Positions 1-9,276 of a DNA stretch of 64,000 nucleotides are shown piece after piece. The position numbers and the translations under genes are program-made. The notes beneath the pieces are model-generated. The model ran no database searches, had not been told where the DNA came from, and worked only from the letters and a program-made list of their open reading frames with translations. The stretch's first letter is position 1. Each line of letters begins with the position of its first letter. The DNA lies in NCBI RefSeq assembly GCF_014256275.1, contig NZ_JACCFE010000002.1, forward strand, positions 4,072,001-4,136,000. The letters run 5' to 3'. Source of the DNA: Rhodococcus sp. 4CII. GTDB taxonomy: Bacteria > Actinomycetota > Actinomycetes > Mycobacteriales > Mycobacteriaceae.

Positions 1-576
1 CGCGAAGCTTGCCAGGGGATCGGAACTCTCGACTGGCTCGATCCCTACTCCGGGCGCTCCCGCCTCGACGAGCCACAGTTCGGGGCGGTCGTGGTTGTGG
101 GCAACGACTACCAGCACGCTCGCATCGGGGGCGAATCGAACGACGTCGAACCTGCCGCAGAGGCTCGCGCCGTCGGTCGTTATCGACCCGAGCTGTTCAC
201 GCCAATGCACGCTCACTCCGGGATCGGCAATGGCCAGGACCGCTCCATTTTCGATGGCGTTGCTGAGTAGTTTCTGGCCCTCCTCGGGCATCGCGGCGTA
301 CAGCAGGGCAGGGATCAGCGAGTTCTCGAGCATGGGCCCGGCGACGAGGTGGCGTCCGTACTGGGTGAACAGGGGGCCGAGTGTCGCCAGCGACATGCCA
401 AGCCCGCCTTGCTCTTCGGTCAGCGCGACAGCGAACACGCCCAGCTCTGCAAACGATGCCGCCAGCGCGGAACTGGAGTCGTGGGTACTGAGCAGTTGTC
501 GCCTGACGTCGTCACTGTAATTGCGGCGAAGAAACTCGTCGACCGTGTCGGCGAAGGTATCTGTGCTGTTAGCCAC
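1..576 (-). CDS. Acyl-CoA dehydrogenase, N-terminal part (FadE18-like), cut by window edge
   Basis: This is the first 192 residues of an acyl-CoA dehydrogenase; the C-terminal part lies outside the window. It starts with GTG (V-A-N-S-T-D-T-F) and overlaps the stop of the preceding fadE by 8 bases (GTGGCTAA), a sign of translational coupling. Visible family features are the N-terminal helical domain with EEQGGLGM near residues 62-69 and the start of the middle beta domain. FadE proteins oxidise acyl-CoA at the alpha-beta bond using FAD. Paired, overlapping fadE genes in actinobacteria commonly encode the two subunits of a heterotetramer, so I infer that this protein works with its neighbour. 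The family is secure; the substrate (sterol side chain or another branched acyl-CoA) is inferred from context. Confidence 0.85.
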   Translation of the reverse strand, partial: MANSTDTFADTVDEFLRRNYSDDVRRQLLSTHDSSSALAASFAELGVFAVALTEEQGGLGMSLATLGPLFTQYGRHLVAGPMLENSLIPALLYAAMPEEGQKLLSNAIENGAVLAIADPGVSVHWREQLGSITTDGASLCGRFDVVRFAPDASVLVVVAHNHDRPELWLVEAGAPGVGIEPVESSDPLASFA

Positions 577-1744
577 GGGGGAGTCCTAGAAGTCGTTCGG
601 CGATGATATTTTTCTGGATCTGGGATGTGCCGCCGTAGATCGAGGTCGCTCGGGAGTAGAGGTGATCGTGTACCCAACGGGCCGAGTCAAGCCCGAACGG
701 GCGAGAACCAGGGACAGAGCGGAATGGTCCGAGGAGTTCGACGAGCGCGGCGAATACGGTTTGTTCGACATTGTTCAGCAGGAGTTTGTCGACGGAGTCC
801 TCGGCTGTAGGGACTTCTCCGGACTCGAGCCTGGCAACGGTTTTGCGGGTCTGCGCCCCCAGCACTTTCAGCGCGATCTGCGCCTCGCCGACCGCATGTC
901 GTACCCGTCGACCGGCTGGTGTGTCTGCCCGCGGGACGCCACCTGCGCGGAGTTGGGCCAGTGCATCCTCGAACGCGACTTCGTAGTCGACGCGTCGCCG
1001 GACGGTGTAGGCGGCACGTTCGATACCGAGTGTATGGGTGGCCACCGCCCACCCATTGTTCAGTTCGCCGACGAGGTTGCGTTGCGGGACCCTGACCTGG
1101 TCGAAGAACACTTCACAGAACTCTCGGTCGCCGGTCATCTGCTCGAGAGGGTGAGCGGTGACACCCGGAGTGTTCATGTCCACGAGCACATAGCTGATCC
1201 CGGCGTTCTGGTGGACCTCTGGGTCGGTGCGGACCAACAAGGCGCACCACTGTGCCTTGTGCGCCCAACTAGTCCAGACTTTCTGGCCTGAGATGACGAA
1301 GTCCTCGCCATCGGCTACCGCGCGGGTGCGCAGGGATGCAAGGTCTGAGCCGGCGTCAGGCTCCGAGAACCCCTGGCACCAGATGTGCTCACCGGACAAC
1401 AGCTTCGGAAGCAACTCCTCGCGTTGCCACGGCTGACCGTAATGGTCGATGGATGGTCCGACGACATCCAGACCGATGAGGCCGATCGGCATTGGCGCAC
1501 GCGCACGTGCGAGTTCCTCGGCAAACACCAGTTGGTGCATCGGTGTGAGGCCCTGTCCACCTGCCGCACAGCTCCAGTCGATGCCCACCCAGCCATTCTC
1601 GAACAGAGTGCGCTGCCACTCCCGCAGGACCAAGAACCGCTCGTCCAGATTTAGCGGTACGTCGGGAATATCCGCGTGAGACAGCCACTCTCGCGCCTGT
1701 TCGCGGTAGTCCGCCAGATCGATGACCTTCGACACCCAGCTCAC
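569..1744 (-). CDS. Acyl-CoA dehydrogenase (FadE17-like)
   Basis: A full-length acyl-CoA dehydrogenase of about 391 residues. The middle-domain signature is present as QGFSEPDAGSDLASL around residues 130-145, and the C-terminal motif reads YGGTSQIQKNIIAERLLG. The YEGT glutamate used as catalytic base in MCAD-type enzymes is Gly here, as in many mycobacterial FadE proteins, so the base must lie elsewhere or in the partner subunit. The GTG at 1744 overlaps the stop of the upstream enoyl-CoA hydratase gene (GTGA). A second in-frame GTG at 1735 is an equally possible start. The gene sits between an echA and another fadE in one operon, consistent with beta-oxidation-type side-chain degradation. 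Confidence 0.88.
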   Translation of the reverse strand: MSWVSKVIDLADYREQAREWLSHADIPDVPLNLDERFLVLREWQRTLFENGWVGIDWSCAAGGQGLTPMHQLVFAEELARARAPMPIGLIGLDVVGPSIDHYGQPWQREELLPKLLSGEHIWCQGFSEPDAGSDLASLRTRAVADGEDFVISGQKVWTSWAHKAQWCALLVRTDPEVHQNAGISYVLVDMNTPGVTAHPLEQMTGDREFCEVFFDQVRVPQRNLVGELNNGWAVATHTLGIERAAYTVRRRVDYEVAFEDALAQLRAGGVPRADTPAGRRVRHAVGEAQIALKVLGAQTRKTVARLESGEVPTAEDSVDKLLLNNVEQTVFAALVELLGPFRSVPGSRPFGLDSARWVHDHLYSRATSIYGGTSQIQKNIIAERLLGLPRG

Positions 1745-2514
1745 CGCCCTGTATATACTGGCGCGCGGCGTTCGATGAAGGCGTTGACCGCCTCCTTGGA
1801 GTCCTCGTAGCCGGAGAGCTCGGCTGTCAAAGACTGCTCGAACTCGTAGCCAGCCTTGAGGTCCATATACTCGATCGTGTTCAGGCTTTGCTTCGCAAAT
1901 CGCAACGCTGCCGGGCTGTGTCGCGCAAGAGATGCCGCCAGGTCTTGGGCGGTGTCGAGGAGTTTGTCGTCGGCGACCACATCGACAATGCCTCCATATG
2001 GCAGCAGCCGGCTGGCTGGGATGAGATCGCCGCTCAAGTGCATCATTCGGACCATTCCTTGAGGGACCAGCCGAGATAGGTGCTTGGCGCCGCCCATCAC
2101 TCCGACATTGACTTCGGGTAACGCGAAACGGGCGCTCTCCGCGGCGACGATGAGGTCGCACGATGCAGCCAGACAGAGGCCCGTCCCGACCGCTGCTCCC
2201 TGCACGGCGGCGATGGTGGGCTTGGTGCTGTCATAGATCGAGAAGAAGGCCTCACGGACCTGCTTCATGCGACTTGGCGAGTTTGCGGGATCGAGAGTCT
2301 GAAACTCCGCCAGGTCGTTGCCGCCGCAGAAGTGTTTACCCCGGCCGGCCAACACGACGACGCGGGCCTCGGGCAACAGTTCATCGACGTTGTCGAAGAA
2401 CCTCTTGATCTCGACGTACATAGCCTGGTTGACCGCGTTCGCCGGAGGTCGATGCATCCACACCGTTGCGATCGGCCCTGTCTCCTGCCACTGAATGAAC
2501 TCGAACTGCGTCAT
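1741..2514 (-). CDS. Enoyl-CoA hydratase/isomerase family protein (EchA13-like)
   Basis: A crotonase-fold protein of 257 residues and the first gene of the minus-strand operon. The oxyanion-hole segments are AGRGKHFCGGNDL and AAVQGAAVGTGLCLA. The second catalytic glutamate of classical hydratases is kept in LPEVNVGVMGG, but the first, in the GG.CELA segment, is replaced (GTGLCLA), so reduced hydratase activity or a different crotonase reaction is possible. The ATG at 2514 is preceded by GGGAGA at good spacing; an upstream ATG at 2562 lies in the promoter region and was not used. The order echA-fadE-fadE next to a double TetR regulator matches the Rv1935c-Rv1933c locus of M. tuberculosis. Confidence 0.88.
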   Translation of the reverse strand: MTQFEFIQWQETGPIATVWMHRPPANAVNQAMYVEIKRFFDNVDELLPEARVVVLAGRGKHFCGGNDLAEFQTLDPANSPSRMKQVREAFFSIYDSTKPTIAAVQGAAVGTGLCLAASCDLIVAAESARFALPEVNVGVMGGAKHLSRLVPQGMVRMMHLSGDLIPASRLLPYGGIVDVVADDKLLDTAQDLAASLARHSPAALRFAKQSLNTIEYMDLKAGYEFEQSLTAELSGYEDSKEAVNAFIERRAPVYTGR

Positions 2515-3102
2515 CACGCATCTCCCAATTGATTGTCGGAACGGCATTCCGCCGAAGTACATAGATACTTACTGAACAGCTACGTGGTTCAGTCTCATTA
2601 TTTTCCGATGAAGCTAGGGTAATCAGGTATCATTGTCAATGGGTACTAACGAAACTTTGCTGATGCTTTCGGTCGTTGACCAGCCGTCTTGGTGGCGGAC
2701 TGACATGGCGAGGGTGACCGGCTGGAGGGCTGGGTTCGAGGTGGAAGCGACTGACTCACTCGAGGATCGATCTGCGTCAGAGTGCTGCGCGCTTCTGTTC
2801 CCCGGCCCCGCCGACCCGTGCCGGCGGGTGGTCACGTCGGAAACGTTTTCGGTCCGAATGGGGACAGTCCTGGCAGCCGGAACCTCGTCCGCGAGCCGTG
2901 CTGTGTCCGGTCCGGTCGATGAGGCTGGGTGGCGTTGCGGTTTCGAACAGCGTGAGCGGCTCACCGTAAGCGGTCCAGTGCAACCAGCAGAACCTGGTGT
3001 GTGTCCGCGCTTGCCGAGTTGCCATACTGGCCACTCGACTCGGCCATCCCATGTGACCGCAGAAGTGCGGGTCAATCCGGGCATACCAGAGATGAGGCGA
3101 GG
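2515..3102. other. 588-bp intergenic region between the echA operon and its regulator
   Basis: It holds the palindromes described at 2555-2593 and presumably two divergent promoters. Open frames here (for example plus 2633-3106 and a long minus frame) match no family I recognise and overlap each other, so I call no gene. Confidence 0.6.
2555..2593. promoter_or_regulatory. Candidate repressor operator upstream of the echA-fadE operon
   Basis: Two inverted repeats lie 40-80 bases upstream of the echA start: AAGTA-N6-TACTT (2555-2570) and the perfect 7-base repeat ACTGAAC-N9-GTTCAGT (2571-2577 and 2587-2593). They are placed as expected for an operator of the divergent TetR-type regulator. Assignment to that regulator is inference from position. 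Confidence 0.5.
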
Positions 3103-4305
3103 ATGAGTGGTGTGAAAGCGTCGGAATCTGGCGAAAGAGCGAAGGCACGGCGACCACGCGACCGCCGCGACCAGATCGCGGCTCAGGCCCGCGAGCTCTT
3201 CACATCCTCCGGTTATCACGCGGTGCGAATGGATCAGATCGCCGAAGCCAGCGGGATCACCGCGCGCGCCTTGTACAGGCACTACGCCAACAAGCAGGCG
3301 TTGCTGGCCCACGTTATCCTCGAGGACCAGCAGCGATGGGTTGATGCCTTGAACAACCTCGCTGCTAGCCGCGAGACGAGACTGAACGCGCGGCTGTCCA
3401 CGCTCGCCGAGGTCGGCATCGCCAGCCGACGGCTGTCGGTGCTTTGGCAACGTGAGGCACGACACCTCAACGATGACGACTTCGGCCTCGTTCGCGATCG
3501 CACCCGTTGGATCGAGCGCCAGGTCAACGATCTACTTGTGAGGCCGGCGCGACCCGAACTCGGGGCATTCGCCACAGAGGTTCGCAGCTGGGCGGTGGTC
3601 AGCATCCTGACCAGTCCCGCCTTCTACGACTCGGCGCTTTCGCGCAGTCGGTTGAGCTGCACACTCGTGGACGCCTGCGCCAGGGTCATCGGCGCACAGC
3701 CTGGTGACCGAACGGTCGAGGGCGACGGGATGAGCAAAGGGGTTCAGCACGCACCGACATCGCGCCGCGAGCAACTCGTGAGCGCAGCGACCCGGGCCTT
3801 CCGTCGCAACGGCTACGCCGGTGTCAGTATCGACGACATCGGTAGCGAAGTCGGGATGGTCGGGCCCGCCATGTACAGGTACTTCGACACCAAGGCAAGC
3901 ATTCTGGTCACGGCGACCACCCGGTTCTACGAATGGCAGGCACTGGAAACCATGCGTGCTCTCGCCCGACCAGGAGACGACAGTGATGTCCTCGAGGCGT
4001 TGATCGAGGGCTACGTGCGGCTGAGCATGCAGGCCACCGATCTTCTCGCGGTGACCCTGACCGAAGCTCACTATCTTCCGCAGGAGGCCCGGGACCGTTT
4101 CGACAAAATCCGGGAAGAAAACCTCTACGAGTGGCGGCGGTGGCTCGTATCAGCAGGTGACGACGTGAGTGAGACTCTCGCCACGACCCTGACGAACATT
4201 GCCAAGACCGTCGTGAACGACCTGGTTCGAATCCCACACCTGCACGACGGCCCCAATTTCGCAGCAGAACTCATAACCGCAGTCGTGGCCGTAACCGGCG
4301 TATGA
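3103..4305 (+). CDS. Tandem double TetR-domain transcriptional regulator (Mce3R-like)
   Basis: One 400-residue protein contains two complete TetR units in series. The first helix-turn-helix is near residues 22-65 (QIAEASGITARALYRHYANK) and the second near residues 225-265 (DIGSEVGMVGPAMYRYFDTK), each followed by its own ligand-binding-type helical region. TetR proteins are normally about 200 residues and dimerise; double-unit proteins are rare and exemplified by Mce3R of M. tuberculosis (about 400 residues), which represses lipid-metabolism genes. ATG 3103 has GAGGCGAGG just upstream; an in-frame ATG at 3001 lacks a ribosome site. Divergent placement next to echA-fadE-fadE suggests it represses that operon and perhaps itself. 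The ligand is unknown. Confidence 0.9.
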   Translation: MSGVKASESGERAKARRPRDRRDQIAAQARELFTSSGYHAVRMDQIAEASGITARALYRHYANKQALLAHVILEDQQRWVDALNNLAASRETRLNARLSTLAEVGIASRRLSVLWQREARHLNDDDFGLVRDRTRWIERQVNDLLVRPARPELGAFATEVRSWAVVSILTSPAFYDSALSRSRLSCTLVDACARVIGAQPGDRTVEGDGMSKGVQHAPTSRREQLVSAATRAFRRNGYAGVSIDDIGSEVGMVGPAMYRYFDTKASILVTATTRFYEWQALETMRALARPGDDSDVLEALIEGYVRLSMQATDLLAVTLTEAHYLPQEARDRFDKIREENLYEWRRWLVSAGDDVSETLATTLTNIAKTVVNDLVRIPHLHDGPNFAAELITAVVAVTGV

Positions 4306-4951
4306 CAGTCACAACCTTCTTGCGCCTCATCGCCTTCCGGCGCCGCGCCAGCAGTGTGTCCTCTCCACGCGGGGGATCTGCGCGATGTATGCAAGCTGGA
4401 CTTCTTCTCGTGGGTACTTTCCTGCGCACACGCGCTCTGTAATCGACCCCGGATCGGTTGAGTTCACGCCGCAACCCGCCCTCCCGCTTTGGTTAGTCAT
4501 GCACGACTTAGCGCCGCCAGACCAAAGCTGCCCTTCCTGTCCCCGTCTAAGTGCCAGTTTCTCAATTGCCCCGTGCGAGATGGTTCACGGGTTCCGTAGA
4601 CACTCGTATGCACGTCGATCCGACGTGTAAGACGCAGCTACGCGACCGAGCGGCGCCCATGCGCCGAAGCAATGAACTGTTAGTAATCCTTGACATAAAT
4701 CACTTCTCCGTGCACTCTGTTACCCACGCCACAGCGACCTGTAGTTACCGCTCGAGGACTTCAGGCTGTTCGATTATGAGCGACCGCTGCCAGACGCCGA
4801 AGCCGCCGAACGTCTCGAAGATCGAAAATGGAGACGTCAGGGGTTTAGCTGACCAGGCAGCTCCCTGTGGCGACGCGACGTGCGACACACCGACAAGTGG
4901 TGCTGAGCAAGCGCCACACAAAGGCCGGCGTTGACCGGAAAGGAACACCAC
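4306..4951. other. 646-bp gene-free stretch before the monooxygenase
   Basis: No convincing coding frame was found. A TTGACA hexamer is at 4690-4695, about 260 bases before the monooxygenase start, with no clear -10 box at the usual distance. Promoter and regulatory sites of the downstream gene probably lie here. Confidence 0.5.
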
Positions 4952-6592
4952 ATGTCAACCGTGACCGAAAGCGACCGTGTGATCGAGGAGCTCGATGTCC
5001 TTGTGGTCGGAGGCGGATTCTCCGGGATCTATCAGCTCGAGCGGCTCCGGTCGCTCGGCTTCTCCGTCAGGCTCTATGAAGCTGGCTCCGACGCTGGCGG
5101 AGTATGGCACTGGAACCAATACCCCGGGGCCAAGGTCGACACCGAGGCCACCCTCTACCAGTTCTCCGACGAGAGGATCTGGCGCGAATGGGACTGGTCG
5201 GAGATCTTCCCAGGCCAGGAAGAGCTGCAGGCCTACTTCCGGTTCGTCATCAAGACACTCGACCTCGGCCGAGACATCCGATTCAGCACTCGGGTCACAG
5301 CGGCCCGGTTCGACGAAGACACGAACATGTGGACCGTAGAGTCCCGGGACGAGCGGACGGGCGGGACGTTTACGACACGTGCACGCTTCTTCCTGCCTCT
5401 GTTGGGCACCGGCTCCAAGGCTCTCTACCCGCACATACCCGGACTCGACGACTTCGAGGGCGACGCCTTTCACACCTCGCACTGGCCCGAGGGTTACGAC
5501 ACGCGTGGCAAGCGCGTCGCGGTTATCGGCACCGGTGCCAGCGGTCTGCAGGTAGTCCAGTCCATCGCTCCAGAAGTGCAGCACCTCAGCGTCTTTCAGC
5601 GCACACCCGCCACCGCACTGCCGATGATCTCACGAAAACTCGACCACGCCGCGAACGACGAGCTGCGCACAACCTACCCCGATCTCTTCCGGCATCGAGA
5701 AAAGACCTTCGGCGGTCTCGAGTACGACGTCATCTACGCGGCGACCTCCGAGCTGTCCGACGAAGAGTTCACCGCGACGCTCGAAGAACTCTGGTCCAAG
5801 GGAGGCCTGCAGATCTGGCTGGGCGGCTACGCCGACATGTTCTTCGACGCCGAGGTGGGAAACAGGATCTACGAGTTCTGGCGACAGAAGACCCTCCCAC
5901 GTATCAAAGACCCCATCCTGGCGGAAAAGCTCGTCCCCGAAGTCCCGCCCTACCCGTTCGGGACCAAACGCTGCCCGCTCGAATACACCTACTACGAGTC
6001 CTTCAACCAAGACAACGTCGAACTCATCGACGTAAACGAGACACCCATCGAAAAGGTCACGCCCCGAGGGATCATCACCGCAGACGGTCGCGAACACGAG
6101 GTCGATGTGATCGTCCTGGCTACCGGTTTCGACTCCTTCACCGGTGGACTCACCGACATCGATGTCCGCAGTACCAGTGACGCGTCATTCAGCGAGGTGT
6201 TTCGCGGCGGAGCTCGTACCACACTGGGTCGCGCAACCGCCGGATTCCCGAACATCCTCTACGTTTACGGTCCGCAGAGTCCATCAGCGTTCTGCAACGG
6301 TCCAACCTGTGCCGAACTCGAGGGCGACTGGGTCATCGACTGTCTGGTCTACATGCGTGAGAACGGCCTGACTCGGATCGAAGCCACCCCGGAGGCGGAA
6401 GAGGAATGGCACGATCATCTCGAAACCCTGGCTGCTGCCACCACTTTCCCACTGGCGAACTCCTGGTACATGAACGCCAACGTGCCCGGCAAGAAACGCG
6501 AACTGCTGGCCTACCCTGGCGGCCTGCCGATGTACCTGGAGAAGTGTCGGGAGTCGGTCATCAACGGTTACGCCGGCTTCGTCCTGTCCTGA
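4952..6592 (+). CDS. Flavin-containing Baeyer-Villiger monooxygenase
   Basis: A 546-residue class B flavoprotein monooxygenase. The FAD-binding Rossmann motif is VVGGGFSGI (residues 18-26), the NADPH-binding motif is VIGTGASGLQ, and the intact Baeyer-Villiger fingerprint F-x-G-x3-H-x3-W-P reads FEGDAFHTSHWP (residues 168-179). The GTKRCPLEYTYYE segment carries the conserved Lys-Arg of the active site. Such enzymes insert oxygen next to a carbonyl using NADPH and O2, making esters or lactones from ketones. ATG 4952 is preceded by GGAAAGGAAC. It follows the Mce3R-like regulator in the same direction and may belong to the same lipid or sterol catabolic regulon; the substrate is unknown. Confidence 0.93.
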   Translation: MSTVTESDRVIEELDVLVVGGGFSGIYQLERLRSLGFSVRLYEAGSDAGGVWHWNQYPGAKVDTEATLYQFSDERIWREWDWSEIFPGQEELQAYFRFVIKTLDLGRDIRFSTRVTAARFDEDTNMWTVESRDERTGGTFTTRARFFLPLLGTGSKALYPHIPGLDDFEGDAFHTSHWPEGYDTRGKRVAVIGTGASGLQVVQSIAPEVQHLSVFQRTPATALPMISRKLDHAANDELRTTYPDLFRHREKTFGGLEYDVIYAATSELSDEEFTATLEELWSKGGLQIWLGGYADMFFDAEVGNRIYEFWRQKTLPRIKDPILAEKLVPEVPPYPFGTKRCPLEYTYYESFNQDNVELIDVNETPIEKVTPRGIITADGREHEVDVIVLATGFDSFTGGLTDIDVRSTSDASFSEVFRGGARTTLGRATAGFPNILYVYGPQSPSAFCNGPTCAELEGDWVIDCLVYMRENGLTRIEATPEAEEEWHDHLETLAAATTFPLANSWYMNANVPGKKRELLAYPGGLPMYLEKCRESVINGYAGFVLS

Positions 6593-6822
6593 CTAGTCTG
6601 TTCTGAACCGTCCACCGTGATCGTGCGGGTGCCGCCGGCCGAACAAGTCGGCGTCACCGCACCTCACCGTCATCGTCCCGATGGGAGGGCCGCAGATGTG
6701 CTCCTCTTCCCCAGCAGATCGATGTCCAGCGGCGAACCCGCCACGGGCGTGACATCGGCGACAAATCTGGGACTCTCAGAACTTCGGTGGATCTAGCTCT
6801 GGCATATGAATTTAGCTTCCAG

Positions 6823-6975
6823 TGGGGGTGATTCGGGTTTTGAATGTAATAGCAACGCGTTGAGGGCTGGTTTCCACCTCGTCACCCATCATGCTCTTCC
6901 CCTGCCGATTGGGTCCAGAGCACGGGTGGCGAGGTAGAGGCATTTGAGCGCGGCCTGGTCGCTGGTTCTGTGGAA
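6823..6975 (-). pseudogene. C-terminal remnant of an IS256-family (Mutator) transposase
   Basis: On the minus strand one frame reads DQAALKCLYLATRALDPIG, then GRGRA, a TGA stop, and WVTRWKPALNAL. This matches from memory the conserved C-terminus of actinobacterial IS256-type transposases, where Arg (CGA) would stand in place of TGA. Only about 50 codons remain. The fragment begins within 10 bases of the stop codon of the large recombinase, so the junction probably marks an element boundary. Confidence 0.65.
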
Positions 6976-6984
6976 TCAAGATTG

Positions 6985-9276
6985 TCAAGTTCGTGCTGGT
7001 CGGCCATGGTTGACGGCGACGATCGGCAACGGGGTGGCGGTCAGTTGGCGTGGTGTTGTTCCGGCCGGGGTCGGAACGTCGGCGAGGCGTTGCAGTAGCT
7101 GGTCGAGGGCGGCTTGGCCGTCTTCGACGGCTGCTTGTTCATCGTCGGTGAGTGGGATGCTGACGAGCATGCGCTGAAGGTTCGATTTCGCCTGCAAGAG
7201 TTCACTTTTGCTGGACTCTTTGGGTATGTAGAAGTCACAGCGGGCGCAGGCCATGCGGTGCGGGCATTGCTCGAAGAAGGTGTAGCTGCAGAATCCGTGG
7301 CCGAGGTCGTAGTGCTGCCAAGGCTCACCAACGGCGGCAGCGCCGGAAGTCGCAGCGTCGCGGTCAACGAGGACTTCGATGGTGCGGACGTTGCGCGCGA
7401 AGTAACCGGCGTCGTTGTATGCCTTGGCCAGGGTATTCGGGGTAATTCTGGCGTAGTGCTGGGTCGATTCCGGGCTGCGGTGCCCGAGCCAAGCCTGCAG
7501 CTCGAACAGCGTCATCGGTTCCTTGGCGTTGTAGAGCTGTGTCGCGATGGTGGAGCGAGCGCGGTGGCTGGTGATCGGCCCGCGAACGTCGGCGGCAGGA
7601 ATGTCGGCCTTGCGGCAGAGCGCGGGGATGATCGTGTCGTTGATGTAGTTCTTGCTGATCCGCCCGGCCCGGACTGCGAACAGGAAGTGCACCTTCTCAC
7701 CGGTTTTCCGGTCCAGCATCGGTGGTTGCGCGGGGCGCAGGGCCTGCCATGCTTCGATCGCCCGGCCCAACAACGGGTCGACGGGCTTGGTGAACGCGGT
7801 GCCAGTCTTGTGGGTAGGGATATCGAGCAGACAGACCGATGAGTCGGTCTGCTGTCGGTCATCGACGACGGCGGGCTGATCGTGTTGCCAGCGGATGCAG
7901 CCGACCCGAAGCCGGGCGATTTCGTCGCTGCGCTGGCCGGCGAACAGCCAGGTCAGCGTGACGGCGCGGACCATGTCGACCGGGTGGGCCCCGGGTCCTG
8001 CGGGCAGGTCGCCGGGATCGAGGTTGAGGCCGGCCCAGAGAAGTTTGGCCCAGAGGTCATCGGCGATCACTCGCGGGTCGGGTCCTTGCAGTGCCCGGAT
8101 GCTGCGCGGGGTTTCCAATGCTCGCGCGGGGTCGAATCGACGCGGGATCCAGTCCCAGTCCTGGATATCGCGGAAGAAAGTGCGGACGATCCGGATGTAG
8201 GTGCGTTTCGTTTTCGCCGACAATGGTTTTCCGAGCTGTTCGATGCGGCTCTCACGCCAGCTCTCCGATTGGATGTGGTCGCCGACATGCATGCGGTCGA
8301 CGGCGGCGATCCAGGCCGAGCAGGTCTGCCGTGTCCAGTCAGCGGGCCCGGTGATATCGGGATGGTCGGCGGCGAGCCAACGGCCGATCTTGGCCAGCAC
8401 GACGCGATGGGTGTCGCGGGTACTCGGTTGGACCGTCGCGGTGGCGTGCCAGCGTTCGACCGCCTGCGCCCAGCCCGGGGCGGTGCCGGTGATGGGGACG
8501 GGCCCGTCCCCGTATCGCGGTGCCGGTGGAGGGCCGGTGTGGCCGAGCGTGGCCAGAGCCCGGTGAACGCCGTGCAGGTGGCGGCCGTGGAAGTGCCGTT
8601 CGATCGCCGCGTCCGCCCGCAGCCGGTCCAGCGCCGATGAGGTGAGCTCGTTCAGCATCGGGCTGCGGTTGAGCAGCAACAAGGTGCAGATCATCGACTC
8701 CAGATTCGCGGCACGATATCCCCATCCGTTCAGCACCGCGCGAACCGGCTCGACCGCCTGATCGACGCTGACGGAACCGAATATCCGCTGCGCCAACGTC
8801 TGCCGCGCGAACGGGCCGACCAGATCGAATGCGGTGAACCCGGTGAGCAAATAGGCATGAACGAGCAGATAGGGACGTGCCTGCATGCCGACCTGCCCCC
8901 GGAAACGCTCCCGCAGCTGCTGTGGGCGCAGCAGCTCGGCCCACTCCTGCGTCGACCAGGACCAGAAGTCGCGGCCCAGCTCACCGCAGCGATGCAGGAC
9001 GATCGCGGTGGCGTAGCGGGCGAACCGTCGCTGGAACACGGTGTCGGGATGCCAGTGCAGAGCCGCGATCGCCTCGTCCAGTGGTGCGGTCAACCGCGCA
9101 ATCGCCTGCCACTGCGGGTGTTCGCGCTCCCGGTCGAGCCGTAGCAGGTCGAAACCGAGGGTCTGCAGCGCATCGGACTCGTTCTTCGAGAGCCGCCCGT
9201 GGCGACGGAAACGATCCAGCCGTAGCGGCCACTCCCAAACGGATGGTGCTGTCTGCGAATTCATCATCATTGTCAT
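6985..9276 (-). CDS. Large tyrosine recombinase (Tn554 TnpB-like)
   Basis: A 763-residue site-specific recombinase. The catalytic residues of the tyrosine recombinase family are visible in the C-terminal half: Arg in FAGQRSDEIARLR, the H-x-x-R box in TSHRARSTIA, the second His in WLGHRSPES and the presumed nucleophile Tyr in TQHYARI. A cysteine-rich tail (FCSYTFFEQCPHRMACARC) may bind zinc. ATG 9276 overlaps the stop of the upstream recombinase gene (ATGA) and has AGGAGA ten bases before it. The pair resembles TnpA and TnpB of Tn554 in order, overlap and relative sizes (361 and 630 residues in Tn554). The third gene of that family, tnpC, is not found after it. Confidence 0.85.
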   Translation of the reverse strand: MTMMMNSQTAPSVWEWPLRLDRFRRHGRLSKNESDALQTLGFDLLRLDREREHPQWQAIARLTAPLDEAIAALHWHPDTVFQRRFARYATAIVLHRCGELGRDFWSWSTQEWAELLRPQQLRERFRGQVGMQARPYLLVHAYLLTGFTAFDLVGPFARQTLAQRIFGSVSVDQAVEPVRAVLNGWGYRAANLESMICTLLLLNRSPMLNELTSSALDRLRADAAIERHFHGRHLHGVHRALATLGHTGPPPAPRYGDGPVPITGTAPGWAQAVERWHATATVQPSTRDTHRVVLAKIGRWLAADHPDITGPADWTRQTCSAWIAAVDRMHVGDHIQSESWRESRIEQLGKPLSAKTKRTYIRIVRTFFRDIQDWDWIPRRFDPARALETPRSIRALQGPDPRVIADDLWAKLLWAGLNLDPGDLPAGPGAHPVDMVRAVTLTWLFAGQRSDEIARLRVGCIRWQHDQPAVVDDRQQTDSSVCLLDIPTHKTGTAFTKPVDPLLGRAIEAWQALRPAQPPMLDRKTGEKVHFLFAVRAGRISKNYINDTIIPALCRKADIPAADVRGPITSHRARSTIATQLYNAKEPMTLFELQAWLGHRSPESTQHYARITPNTLAKAYNDAGYFARNVRTIEVLVDRDAATSGAAAVGEPWQHYDLGHGFCSYTFFEQCPHRMACARCDFYIPKESSKSELLQAKSNLQRMLVSIPLTDDEQAAVEDGQAALDQLLQRLADVPTPAGTTPRQLTATPLPIVAVNHGRPART

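Noticed and set aside
2633..3106. 157-codon plus frame in the echA-regulator gap
   Set aside because: No domain or good ribosome site, and it occupies the likely promoter region.
2623..3465. 280-codon minus frame upstream of the double TetR gene
   Set aside because: It has no recognisable family and overlaps the regulator gene; it is chance open frame in GC-rich DNA.
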